Source: Planctomycetota bacterium (GTDB taxonomy: Bacteria > Planctomycetota > Phycisphaerae > Sedimentisphaerales > Anaerohalosphaeraceae). Taken from it: a stretch of 11,253 nt of DNA. The notes below the pieces were generated by a model, which searched no databases, had not been told where the DNA came from, and was given only the letters and a program-made list of their open reading frames with translations. Of the stretch, positions 1-6,794 are shown one piece after another. The stretch lies in contig JAGHBX010000545.1 of NCBI GenBank assembly GCA_021160785.1, forward strand, positions 1 through 11,253. Reading direction: 5' to 3'. Each line of letters begins with the position of its first letter. Positions within the stretch are counted from its first letter, which is position 1. Position numbers and translations under genes: made by a program.

Positions 1-1
1 C

Positions 2-895
2 ACCTGGGGCGATGACGATGCGATTTACACGGCATACGGCGACGGCTGGGGATTTGAGCCGAAGGTCGCAACTAAGCTGAGCCTGGGATTGGCTCGTGTT
101 GCGGGCGGGCCGGGTGACTTCAAAGGCGTTAATCTCCGCTCACCAACTGGCGAGCAGAAGGGGCAGGGTGCTGCGGGTAAGAAAGCAAGCGGGATGCTGT
201 CTGTTGACGGAACGCTTTATATGTGGGTTCGCAATGCGGGCAATTCTCAACTTGCGTGGTCCGCCGATCATGGCAGGACGTGGAAGTGGAGCGACTGGCG
301 TTTTGAGGATGGATTCGGCTGTCCGACGTTTCTCAATTTCGGCAGAGACTACGAAGGCGCCCGCGATGATTATGTGTACGTTTACTCCCAGGACAGCGAC
401 AGTGCTTATGAGTCGGCCGACAGTATGAATCTTGCCCGTGTGTCTAAGAGCAAGATTACGAATCGCCGGGCGTATGAGTTCTTTGTTCGGCTGGACGATT
501 CGCAGAATCCGGTCTGGACGAAAGATATATCGAAGCGCGGGGCGGTCTTTGTACATGAGGGCAAGTGTTATCGTTCTTCGGTATGTTATAATCCCGGCAT
601 TAAACGATATCTCTGGTGGCAGGTCATGGGCGGCAGGGACGGGGCGGGCAAGAAGATCGACACGCGATTTGAAGGCGGCTTCGGTGTTTATGACGCACCC
701 GAACCGTGGGGTCCGTGGACGACGGCCTTCTACACAAGCAAATGGGACGTCGGGCCGGGGGAATCGGGGAGCTTTCCCACGAAGTGGATTTCACAAGACG
801 GGCAAACCATGCACCTGATCTTTTCAGGCGACGATTGTTTTTCGGTGCGCAAAGCCACGATCCAACTGACGGATGGATGGGATTTTAGATTGTAG
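2..895 (+). CDS. DUF4185-like secreted protein, 3' part (5' end outside window)
   Basis: The reading frame is open from the first bases of the window to a TAG at 893-895 (297 residues visible), so the gene starts upstream. A TTG at 89 could be read as a start, but it lies inside conserved-looking sequence (TWGDDDAIYTAYGDG precedes it), so I treat the frame as 5'-truncated. The protein is rich in aromatic and Gly/Asp turns and contains RNAGNSQLAWSADHGRTW, GCPTFLNFG, ARDDYVYVYSQDSDSAYE and SGSFPTKW..DGQTMHLIFSGDDCF. These recall planctomycete secreted proteins of the DUF4185 type, with a sialidase/BNR-like beta-propeller look (Ser-x-Asp-x-Gly-x-Thr-Trp is BNR-like). The family has no established reaction; a glycan-related role is inference from its look and from the carbohydrate genes further along. 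The family name is from memory of similar proteins. A terminator follows at once, so this is the last gene of its transcript. Confidence 0.72.
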   Translation, partial: TWGDDDAIYTAYGDGWGFEPKVATKLSLGLARVAGGPGDFKGVNLRSPTGEQKGQGAAGKKASGMLSVDGTLYMWVRNAGNSQLAWSADHGRTWKWSDWRFEDGFGCPTFLNFGRDYEGARDDYVYVYSQDSDSAYESADSMNLARVSKSKITNRRAYEFFVRLDDSQNPVWTKDISKRGAVFVHEGKCYRSSVCYNPGIKRYLWWQVMGGRDGAGKKIDTRFEGGFGVYDAPEPWGPWTTAFYTSKWDVGPGESGSFPTKWISQDGQTMHLIFSGDDCFSVRKATIQLTDGWDFRL

Positions 896-903
896 ATTGT
901 TTG

Positions 904-928
904 GGATCGCTTTCGGCGATGTTTTTTT
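904..928 (+). terminator. Rho-independent terminator after the DUF4185-like gene
   Basis: The stem ATCGC (906-910) pairs with GCGAT (916-920) around a five-base loop and is followed, after one G, by seven T (922-928). It begins 10 bases after the stop codon. The stem is short but the T-tract is clear. Confidence 0.6.
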
Positions 929-930
929 AG

Positions 931-970
931 AGGATTCCTCCACTTCGCTGCGCTCCGGTCGGAATGACAG
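931..970. repeat. Short interspersed-type repeat with ATTCC/GGAAT ends
   Basis: This segment lies in the gap between two converging genes. It carries ATTCC and GGAAT as inverted ends around a CT/GC-rich core containing CTTCGCTGCGCTCC, and ends in AATGACAG. Sequences of this general form (ATTCC, CTTCGCTGCGCTC, GGAATGACA) occur as multi-copy intergenic repeats in many bacteria. Only one copy is in this window, so its repeat status is inferred from that resemblance. Confidence 0.4.
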
Positions 971-979
971 TGCGCTGCA

Positions 980-1918
980 CTATGCGCGGGGGTGGAATTG
1001 TTTATAGACTTTTTTCAGGTGTTCCCGGTCTACGTGGGTGTATATTTGTGTTGTGGCGATTGAGACGTGGCCTAACATTTCCTGGAGGCTTCTGAGGTCT
1101 GCGCCGCCGGAGAGGAGGTGGGTGGCGAAGCAGTGGCGGATTGTGTGTACGGTGATGTTTTTTGGCATGCCTGCGCGGAGGGCGTATTTTTTTACGAGTC
1201 GCCAGATATCGACGCGGTCCATGGCCCGGCCGGTCCGCGAGAGAAAGAGATAATCGCCGCTGAACGGTTTGGCTAATTGCGGTCGCAATTCGGCGAGGTA
1301 CTGCTGCGTTACCTTTATCGCAACGCCGCCCAGCGGGATGATGCGTTCCTTGTTGCCCTTGCCGAAACAGCGAAGATAGCCGATGGACATATTCAGATTG
1401 GGGATCTTCATATTCGCCACTTCACTCGCGCGGCAGCCGGTGGCGTAGAGCATTTCCAGGATCGCCTTGTCCCGCAGGTAATAGCTGTCGTCCGGCACGG
1501 GGGCAGAAAGCAGCCGGAAGACCTGCTCTGGGTTGCAGACGGTTGGCAGCCGCTGCCAGAGCTTGGGGCCCTCTAACGTACCGGTAAAATCCTCGTGCAG
1601 CAGTCCGGTGAGCATTCCGAAGCGAAGCAGCATTTTTATCGCCACTAACGAGCGGTTGATGGAGGATTCGGCCTTTGCTTCGGCGGTGAGATGGTGCATG
1701 TAGCTGTAAATGATCTTAGGATCGACGTGCTGCAGGTCGCCGGCGCCGCGCCCGCGGCAGTAGAGGGCAAAGCTGAGCAGATCGCGTCCGTAGGCCAGGA
1801 CCGTATTGTCGGAAAGGCCCGCCTCGAGTTGAAGATAATCGAGGAACTGCCCGACGGCGCTGGTTAGCGGACCCGGTGGAAATCGGCTTCGTAATGTCTG
1901 TAATTGTGTTGAAAACAT
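980..1918 (-). CDS. xerD: Tyrosine recombinase XerD
   Basis: Site-specific tyrosine recombinase, expected to resolve chromosome dimers at a dif site together with a XerC partner. From the ATG at 1918 the protein has 312 residues, close to the usual XerD length of about 300. It has an N-terminal SAM-like core-binding domain (about 15-110) and a C-terminal catalytic domain (about 125-312). The catalytic set is complete: R163 (ATGCRASE), K187 (GKGNKER), H258 and R261 (HTIRH), H284 (LGH) and the nucleophile Y293 (TTQIYTH). The ending THVDREHLKKVYKQFHPRA is characteristic of XerD. The frame stays open to 2047 and other starts exist (ATG at 1948 or 2047), but these add non-conserved sequence. The ribosome-binding site is weak at all of them. 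It converges with the DUF4185-like gene and diverges from the lipoprotein gene, with an inverted-repeat module in the divergent gap. Confidence 0.93.
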   Translation of the reverse strand: MFSTQLQTLRSRFPPGPLTSAVGQFLDYLQLEAGLSDNTVLAYGRDLLSFALYCRGRGAGDLQHVDPKIIYSYMHHLTAEAKAESSINRSLVAIKMLLRFGMLTGLLHEDFTGTLEGPKLWQRLPTVCNPEQVFRLLSAPVPDDSYYLRDKAILEMLYATGCRASEVANMKIPNLNMSIGYLRCFGKGNKERIIPLGGVAIKVTQQYLAELRPQLAKPFSGDYLFLSRTGRAMDRVDIWRLVKKYALRAGMPKNITVHTIRHCFATHLLSGGADLRSLQEMLGHVSIATTQIYTHVDREHLKKVYKQFHPRA

Positions 1919-2055
1919 CGGTATTCCGCCGGCAAAAGTGCATTTCATTGAAACGGAGTACGCTTTGGATGCGACAGCAGGGCCATGTGAATATCGGCTT
2001 TTTGGGACGTATCGCTTTAATTGCCGCGACCGGCGAGAAAAAATCAACTTGAGGC

Positions 2056-2083
2056 TTGTCGTCGTGTTCGGATCGGATATAAT
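2056..2083 (+). promoter_or_regulatory. Candidate sigma70-type promoter for the lipoprotein-galE unit
   Basis: TTGTCG at 2056-2061 (4 of 6 to TTGACA), a 16-base spacer and a perfect TATAAT at 2078-2083. Transcription would start near 2090, just before the left arm of the inverted-repeat module. The whole module would then be transcribed as a leader of roughly 215 nt ahead of the gene at 2306. Promoter consensus in this lineage is assumed to be of the standard kind. Confidence 0.45.
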
Positions 2084-2104
2084 TATGGCGATGGATCGTA
2101 CAAG

Positions 2105-2280
2105 AAGACTTTTGCAAAATTACGGTTTGACATGTTTTTGGGAAAGAAAAGGCGCTGAGCTTTTTTGTTTTCCTTAGAGATAACTTATTATGCGGCTGGA
2201 TGTTATGGGATTACATAAGAAAATCGAAAAGATGATTTTCTTAAGTAATGTATGCCAAACCGCAATTTTGCAAAAGTCTT
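2105..2280. repeat. Nested inverted-repeat module (MITE-like or structured RNA leader)
   Basis: The outer arms 2105-2133 and 2252-2280 are inverted copies of 29 bases with only two differences (27/29). Inside lie a hairpin at 2210-2225/2234-2249 (16-base arms, one mismatch, 8-base loop) and a weaker A/T-rich hairpin at about 2141-2173, whose 3' side is a run of six T. The folded form would be a long stem closing over two stem-loops. No open frame of note lies inside. I see no convincing target-site duplication. Both outer differences are A-C mismatches if read from the + strand and G-U pairs if read from the - strand. It could be a miniature transposable element, a recombination site near xerD, or a structured 5' leader for the lipoprotein gene. 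The module ends 25 bases before that gene's ATG and does not cover its ribosome-binding site. Confidence 0.8.
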
Positions 2281-2305
2281 GGTATTAATTACAGGCAGGT
2301 GAAAG

Positions 2306-2884
2306 ATGAACATACGAAAATACATATTTGCCGTTGCGATGGCGTTGGCGGCGTGGTTGGTCGGCTGCAGTAGTCAACAGGTGGCGATACCGGCACCGGG
2401 GCCGCTGTCGGTGGCGGGGGTCAACAAGACACGAGTGATGTCGGTAGCCGAAGATGTCCTGACGCAGATGCATTTTACCGTCGAAAAGGCCGATACCGAA
2501 AAGGGCTACATCAGGACCAGGCCGCTGAGGGGGGGGCAGCTCTTTGAAGTCTGGCGGAAGGACAACGCCTCGGCCGCCCAACTCGCCGAAGCGAATCTCC
2601 ACAGTATTCAAAGAACCGTCGAACTGAACATCACCGAAAGCGGCGGCGGCGTGCAAGTCAAATGCGATGTCGGTGTGCGGAGGCTTTCGCTGCCTGAGAA
2701 CGATCATGTGGCTCGATCGCGTGCGGCGAACATGTTTACGGCCAGTTCGACTGCAATACAAAGATTGACGGTGAACCCGGAGCAGGCGCAGCGGATGGAG
2801 TGGATCGAGCTTGGTCCGGACCCGGCGCTGGAAACCAGGATACTCCAACTGATTCAGCGGCGAACCACAGGGTCCGAGGGTTAG
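2306..2884 (+). CDS. Small lipoprotein of unknown function
   Basis: A 192-residue protein with a clear lipoprotein signal: positive start MNIRKY, hydrophobic stretch to residue 17, then the lipobox LVGC with Cys21 as lipidated residue, followed by SSQQ. It should be anchored to a cell membrane on the outside of the cytoplasm. The mature part (about 35-190) reads as one small alpha/beta domain: a helix (VAEDVLTQM), then strands (HFTVEKADTEKGYIRTRPL), a helix (SAAQLAEANLHS) and a strand pair (TVELNITES and VQVKCDVGVRRL). I do not recognise a family. The start at 2306 is backed by an AGGTGA ribosome-binding site at 2297-2302. The stop lies 7 bases before the galE start, so the two are probably co-transcribed, although no functional link is evident. 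The long structured leader upstream may influence expression. Confidence 0.85.
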   Translation: MNIRKYIFAVAMALAAWLVGCSSQQVAIPAPGPLSVAGVNKTRVMSVAEDVLTQMHFTVEKADTEKGYIRTRPLRGGQLFEVWRKDNASAAQLAEANLHSIQRTVELNITESGGGVQVKCDVGVRRLSLPENDHVARSRAANMFTASSTAIQRLTVNPEQAQRMEWIELGPDPALETRILQLIQRRTTGSEG

Positions 2885-2891
2885 AAGCGTT

Positions 2892-3893
2892 ATGAAAGTC
2901 TTAGTGTGCGGCGGCGCAGGTTACATCGGAAGCAATATGACCGCCATGTTGGCGCGCGGCGGACACGAGCCGGTGGTGTTTGACAATCTGGCCAAGGGGC
3001 ATCGATCGGCGGTGAAGGATGCCGAGTTTGTCCGGGGCGATCTGGCGGATTACGGGTTGCTGGTCGAGACGTTAGGCAATTACGGTATCGATGCGGTGAT
3101 GCATTTTGCCGCTTTCATCGAAGTGGGCGAGTCCGTTGAAAAGCCGCTGACCTATTACCGGAACAATTTCTGCAATACGCACAATCTGCTGTGTGCGATG
3201 GCCGAGGCGGGGGTGGAGAAATTTGTCTTCAGCAGTACCGCCGCGGTGTACGGGATGCCCGAGACAACTCCCATTACCGAGGAGACGTCCAAGGCGCCGA
3301 TTAATCCTTACGGCGAGAGCAAATGGGCGGTCGAACGGCTGTGTCATTTCCTCAGTGAAACGAAGAAGCTGCGTTATGCGGCGCTTCGCTACTTCAATGC
3401 CGCAGGCGCGGGGCAAGATTGCACGTTAGGCGAAGACCACCGCCCCGAATCTCACCTGATCCCGCTGATCATCCAGGCCGCCATGGGAAAACGCGACGCA
3501 GTCAGTATTTTCGGGACGGATTATCCCACGCCGGACGGCACGTGTGTCAGGGACTACATTCACATCGAAGACCTGTGCAAGGCGCATCTGCTTGCCCTTG
3601 ACAAGCTCGATGAGGCTTACGAACTCGTCTGCAATCTGGGTAACGGCAAAGGCTATTCCGTTCGCGAGGTAATCGAAACGGTGAAGAAAGTTTCGGGCAA
3701 AGACTTCAGGGTCATTGAGGCCGACCGCCGCCGGGGAGACCCGCCGGTGCTAACCGCCGACGCAACAAAAGCGAAAATCGAACTTGGCTGGCGAACGGAT
3801 TACCCGCAACTCGAAAAAATCATCCAATCCGCATGGACCTGGCACGACAACCACCCCGACGGCTATGACAGTAAAAGCCCGCGGCCTGTTTGA
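2892..3893 (+). CDS. galE: UDP-glucose 4-epimerase
   Basis: Cytoplasmic NAD-dependent extended short-chain dehydrogenase/reductase that interconverts UDP-glucose and UDP-galactose, feeding the Leloir pathway and cell-envelope glycan synthesis. The 333 residues match the usual GalE length. Seen in the sequence: the NAD-binding GGAGYIGS (residues 7-14), D31 ending the second strand, GDL at 49-51, HFAAF at 71-75, FSSTAAVYG (113-121) supplying the Ser/Thr of the active site, and the catalytic pair Y140 and K144 in PYGESK. RYFNAAGA (about 166-173) and VRDYIHIEDL (about 218-227) are typical of GalE. A GAGGG sequence at 2876-2880 is a distant but possible ribosome-binding site. A related epimerase acting on N-acetylhexosamine or pentose UDP-sugars cannot be excluded from motifs alone. 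Confidence 0.93.
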   Translation: MKVLVCGGAGYIGSNMTAMLARGGHEPVVFDNLAKGHRSAVKDAEFVRGDLADYGLLVETLGNYGIDAVMHFAAFIEVGESVEKPLTYYRNNFCNTHNLLCAMAEAGVEKFVFSSTAAVYGMPETTPITEETSKAPINPYGESKWAVERLCHFLSETKKLRYAALRYFNAAGAGQDCTLGEDHRPESHLIPLIIQAAMGKRDAVSIFGTDYPTPDGTCVRDYIHIEDLCKAHLLALDKLDEAYELVCNLGNGKGYSVREVIETVKKVSGKDFRVIEADRRRGDPPVLTADATKAKIELGWRTDYPQLEKIIQSAWTWHDNHPDGYDSKSPRPV

Positions 3894-3900
3894 CCTCGCC

Positions 3901-3922
3901 GATTCCGGGGGAATTCTGTTTT
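3901..3922 (+). terminator. Weak candidate terminator after galE
   Basis: ATTCC (3902-3906) pairs with GGAAT (3910-3914) around a three-base GGG loop and is followed by TCTGTTTTA. The stem is only five pairs and the T-run is interrupted, so termination here is uncertain. Confidence 0.3.
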
Positions 3923-4017
3923 AAAGTTGGTTTCTGGGTGTGTCGATGCACGTTTGTTGGGAGGCGCAAATTTCAGCTTTGGGGGCGATATGTTCGATTC
4001 TCGATGTGCAAGGCCAT

Positions 4018-5229
4018 ATGAACAGGACGGTTGAGACAATGAAGAGCGAGGCTCTTACGCGGGGTCGGCGCGGGGTTATCGGCGGTGGTATGCGTCGAAA
4101 TCCGGTTCCTGTAGACAAGATATCCGCCGCCGATCTGCGGGCCATTAAGGGCGTGCGCGCCTGGGGCGGTCAGTACAGCCGGCTGTTTGGCGACGATATC
4201 ATAGCGTCCGTGCGACAGGAACGTGAGTGCGATTTTCCTGTCAGGGACGATGGGGCCGCTTCCTACAGCATTTTAGCTTTGTCCGGCGGCGGCGCGCACG
4301 GGGCTTTCGGCGCAGGGGTCATCTACGGGTGGGCACAGACGGGCAGACGACCGACGTTGAAAATCGTAACCGGCATCAGTACGGGTGCGCTGATCGCCTC
4401 CTTTGCCTTCCTCGGTCCCGAGTACAACGAAAAACTGAAGGAAGTCTTCACCACAGTCACGACAAAAGATATTTTTCACGTGCACAGTTTTGGCTCATGG
4501 CTTTGGAAGGAGTCGTTTGCCGACACGGGTCCGTTGGAAAAACTCATAGCAAAGTACGCCGATGAGGAGGCATTGAAGGCGATATCGCGGGCGCACAACC
4601 GTGGAAGGCGGCTTTATTTCGGTACGGCGAACCTGGACGCCCAGCAGCTTGTCGTCTGGAATATGGGAGCGATCGCAGCGGGCAATCATCCCGATGCACT
4701 CACGATTTTCCGTAAGGTGCTGCTTGCGTCGGCTTCGTTGCCAAGCGCGTTTCCGCCGGTTTATTTCGATGTCGAAGCCGATGGGAAGCTCTATGACGAG
4801 ATGCATGTTGACGGCGGGATAATAACTGAAGTGTTCTTCTCCGATTATATGCTCGATTTGCCCGCCGCCAGAAAGAAGGTCTTTGGCGCAGACACTCCAA
4901 GACCCCATGTCACGGCCTATCTCATCCGCAACGGCAAGCTCACACCGTCTCCCGAGCCGGTCCCTCGCAGTCTGCCTAAGATCACGCGACGGGCCTTGTT
5001 GACATTAAGCAAAGCCCACGGCTGGGACCATCTTCATTGCGTCTACGAGATCATGCAAAAAAACCGGATTGACTTCAATTACATTGGCATCCCGGAAGAC
5101 TGCCAAATATCGGGAAAACAGGCCTTTGACCGCGAGGAGATGAACGGGCTGTTCAAGCTGGGAATCGACCGGGTCAAATCCAACCATCCATGGCAGAAGT
5201 TCCCCAACGGTCTCCACGAAGGTCCATAA
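4018..5229 (+). CDS. Patatin-like phospholipase
   Basis: Serine lipid acyl hydrolase of the patatin family, predicted to cleave acyl chains from phospholipids or other lipids with a Ser-Asp dyad. Numbered from the ATG at 4018: oxyanion-hole motif SGGGAHGAFGAG (about 89-100), nucleophile elbow GISTG with Ser121, and the catalytic Asp265 in VDGG. Phe/Pro-rich LPSAFPPVYF (about 242-251) and a C-terminal helical part complete the domain. The 403 residues fit bacterial single-domain patatins. The start is uncertain. The frame is open further upstream (GTG 3940, ATG 3946), and ATG 4039 and 4090 are alternatives. AAGG at 4010-4013 lies close to 4018. The segment RNPVPVDK...GVRAWGG is the kind that normally follows a lipoprotein signal in relatives, but no signal peptide is visible from any of these starts. 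A terminator follows the gene. Confidence 0.82.
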   Translation: MNRTVETMKSEALTRGRRGVIGGGMRRNPVPVDKISAADLRAIKGVRAWGGQYSRLFGDDIIASVRQERECDFPVRDDGAASYSILALSGGGAHGAFGAGVIYGWAQTGRRPTLKIVTGISTGALIASFAFLGPEYNEKLKEVFTTVTTKDIFHVHSFGSWLWKESFADTGPLEKLIAKYADEEALKAISRAHNRGRRLYFGTANLDAQQLVVWNMGAIAAGNHPDALTIFRKVLLASASLPSAFPPVYFDVEADGKLYDEMHVDGGIITEVFFSDYMLDLPAARKKVFGADTPRPHVTAYLIRNGKLTPSPEPVPRSLPKITRRALLTLSKAHGWDHLHCVYEIMQKNRIDFNYIGIPEDCQISGKQAFDREEMNGLFKLGIDRVKSNHPWQKFPNGLHEGP

Positions 5230-5280
5230 AGCCGAATCCTATAGCCAAAGCCCAATGATGAATGCCCGATAGACAGGGTT

Positions 5281-5308
5281 CCCGCGACCACAAAAAAGCG
5301 GGTTTTTT
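5281..5308 (+). terminator. Rho-independent terminator after the patatin gene
   Basis: CCCGC (5281-5285) pairs with GCGGG (5298-5302) around a 12-base loop and is followed directly by six T (5303-5308). It lies 52 bases after the stop codon of the phospholipase gene and separates it from the response-regulator gene. Confidence 0.7.
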
Positions 5309-5375
5309 GCCTTTGATTGCAGTTTTTTCCTGAAACTGCCCTGTGATTGTGTCGATTATGTATTGTGTGATGCTG

Positions 5376-5401
5376 TCCCGTATGGTCGTGTCCGGACGGG
5401 A
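5376..5401 (+). promoter_or_regulatory. Stem-loop / palindrome upstream of the receiver gene
   Basis: TCCCGT (5376-5381) pairs with ACGGGA (5396-5401), continued after one mismatch by TGG/CCG, with a six-base loop. The right arm contains the perfect 8-base palindrome GTCCGGAC (5390-5397). It lies about 40 bases before the ATG at 5441 and could be an operator or a leader hairpin. No function is shown. Confidence 0.35.
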
Positions 5402-5440
5402 TGTTTTGGCAAACAGGTTTTTATAAAACCGGGAAAAAAA

Positions 5441-5824
5441 ATGAGCAAAGCCACTATTCTCCTTATCGACGACGAAGCACAGATGTTAACGCTTTTGGCC
5501 GATATCCTCGAGGTGAGGGGATACTCTGTTATTGCCGCCGATAACGGTGTTGACGGCTACAATCTTGCCGTGTCGAAACGGCCCGACGTTATCATTATGG
5601 ACCTTGCCATGCCCGATATGGACGGCGGCCAGGTCGCCCAACAGATCAGAGAGACGCCACAGACCGAACACATCCCCATTATCTTCCTGACCGGGCTGCT
5701 TTCAAAGGATATCGAGGCCAACAACAAGCATATGGTGGGCGGCAATATCATGTTTGCAAAGCCATGTGATTTTGACGATTTGACAAATCAGATCGAAACA
5801 ATCCTGGCAGTACCGGCCCACTGA
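5441..5824 (+). CDS. Stand-alone CheY-like response regulator receiver
   Basis: A 127-residue single receiver domain with no output domain. From the ATG at 5441: acidic pocket D10/D11 (LLIDDE), phosphoacceptor D54 (IIMDLAMPDMDG), T84 (FLTG) and K107 (AKP), so all receiver residues are present. It should accept a phosphoryl group from a histidine kinase and act through protein contacts. No kinase or output partner is nearby, so it is an orphan here. The frame is open upstream to 5363, but that extension has no receiver similarity. The 5441 start places LLIDDE at the usual distance from the N-terminus and has GGGA at 5431-5434 as a modest ribosome-binding site. It converges with the RraA-family gene with only 24 bases between stops and no strong terminator. 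Confidence 0.9.
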   Translation: MSKATILLIDDEAQMLTLLADILEVRGYSVIAADNGVDGYNLAVSKRPDVIIMDLAMPDMDGGQVAQQIRETPQTEHIPIIFLTGLLSKDIEANNKHMVGGNIMFAKPCDFDDLTNQIETILAVPAH

Positions 5825-5848
5825 TCATAACCTGAATGGGTTGACAGA

Positions 5849-6622
5849 TTACGATTGCCCCTTTCCCCCAAACCGCCCGCGCGCCCTCTTCAAGAACTCA
5901 TCGCACGCCTTGTCGATAGCGGCCAGCAGTTCCTCGGTTGGCATACCGGCCACCTGCCTCGCCGCGGAGATCATTGTCCGGCACTCGTTGCTGTCCATAA
6001 ATCGAGCCGCGTCCAGCAACGCCGCTTCATCGGCTTTGGGAATCACCAGAAAGCCATGCTTGTCGGCATGAATCAGTTGCCCGGGATTCACCGATCGCCC
6101 GAACACCTCCACCGGGCAATCCCAGCGGATCGGATGGGTGTATGCGTGCCCAACGCAGAGCCGACGCGCAATAGCTTTGTACCCAACAGCCCGCATTTCA
6201 TCCAGGTCTCTGATGGCGCCGTCGGTGATCGTGCCGACACAGCCCAAAGCCTTGTGAATACTGCTGTTGACTTCGCCCCAGAAGGAACCGAAAGTCTCCG
6301 GCTTGTCCAAATCCTGCACCACAACGATCTTCGGACCGGCTATTGACGCGACATATCGTCGATACTCGCTCCATGCACCGGGGTTTTGCCGCGGATGTTC
6401 CTTGTTACCCGGCTCAATGACCACCGTCACCGCATATCCCGCCACAGGACCCATCTCCGGCATGAAGTCGCGGCACTCCTGGCGATTGAAGCCGTCTCTG
6501 CTGGCATCTGACTTGGTAATCTGCTCCCACCCGTTATAAATCGTCGGAGTGTTCCAACGCCCCAACTCCAGCAGATCGGCGGCGGATAATGGATAATCAT
6601 TCGTTTGTTCCATATCTTTCAT
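5849..6622 (-). CDS. RraA-family protein (aldolase/decarboxylase-like)
   Basis: A 257-residue cytoplasmic protein with the RraA / 4-hydroxy-4-methyl-2-oxoglutarate aldolase fold. The family includes aldolases and oxaloacetate decarboxylases that use a divalent metal, and also the RNase E inhibitor RraA. The substrate here is unknown. Visible features: PTIYNGW (26-32), a strand-rich first half with AGYAVTVV (61-68), the loop FWGEVNSSIHKALGCVG (114-130), the signature TDGAIRD (133-139) with Asp134, Arg138 and Asp139, and HADKHGFLVIP (185-195). Length is somewhat above minimal RraA (about 160) and fits the longer sugar-acid-type members. The ATG at 6622 has AAGG eight bases upstream and a good promoter. 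It is divergent from the oxidoreductase-glycosidase unit, so a role in the same catabolism (an aldol or decarboxylation step) is plausible but inferred. Confidence 0.85.
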   Translation of the reverse strand: MKDMEQTNDYPLSAADLLELGRWNTPTIYNGWEQITKSDASRDGFNRQECRDFMPEMGPVAGYAVTVVIEPGNKEHPRQNPGAWSEYRRYVASIAGPKIVVVQDLDKPETFGSFWGEVNSSIHKALGCVGTITDGAIRDLDEMRAVGYKAIARRLCVGHAYTHPIRWDCPVEVFGRSVNPGQLIHADKHGFLVIPKADEAALLDAARFMDSNECRTMISAARQVAGMPTEELLAAIDKACDEFLKRARGRFGGKGQS

Positions 6623-6663
6623 ATCTCATACCTTGCTCATTCCATTGATCGCATATTGGCAGC

Positions 6664-6692
6664 AGCATATTCTGTTCCTGACATTCTGTCAA
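6664..6692 (-). promoter_or_regulatory. Promoter of the RraA-family gene
   Basis: On the minus strand: perfect TTGACA (6692-6687), a 17-base spacer and TATGCT (6669-6664; 4 of 6 to TATAAT). The predicted start near 6657 gives a leader of about 35 nt to the ATG at 6622. Confidence 0.55.
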
Positions 6693-6761
6693 AGATCAAT
6701 TGGGGTACCTGCTCCTGTGGCTGCACGAAAGGACTTTTCCCCCGCATTTCCCGGATAAGCC

Positions 6762-6790
6762 GCGACAAACGAACTGAATCTTGTTAGAAT
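6762..6790 (+). promoter_or_regulatory. Candidate promoter of the oxidoreductase unit
   Basis: GCGACA (6762-6767; 4 of 6), a 17-base spacer and TAGAAT (6785-6790; 5 of 6). Transcription would start near 6797, which coincides with where the leader duplicated at 8527 begins. It is back to back with the RraA promoter, so a shared regulator could act in the roughly 70 bases between them. Confidence 0.42.
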
Positions 6791-6794
6791 GTAA

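Noticed and set aside
2127..2132. Perfect TTGACA inside the left arm of the inverted repeat
   Set aside because: No -10-like hexamer is found 16-18 bases downstream, so it is not called as a promoter.
1938..2177. 79-codon plus-strand open frame in the xerD-lipoprotein gap
   Set aside because: It runs into the inverted-repeat module, has no convincing ribosome-binding site and shows no protein-like pattern.
2071..2250. Possible dif site for XerD (TTATG and CATAA motifs)
   Set aside because: Isolated TTATG/CATAA half-motifs occur, but no pair of 11-base arms with a 6-8 base centre could be aligned to known dif sequences.
5855..6346. 163-codon plus-strand open frame opposite the RraA-family gene
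   Set aside because: It is a shadow of the conserved minus-strand gene, with no domain of its own.
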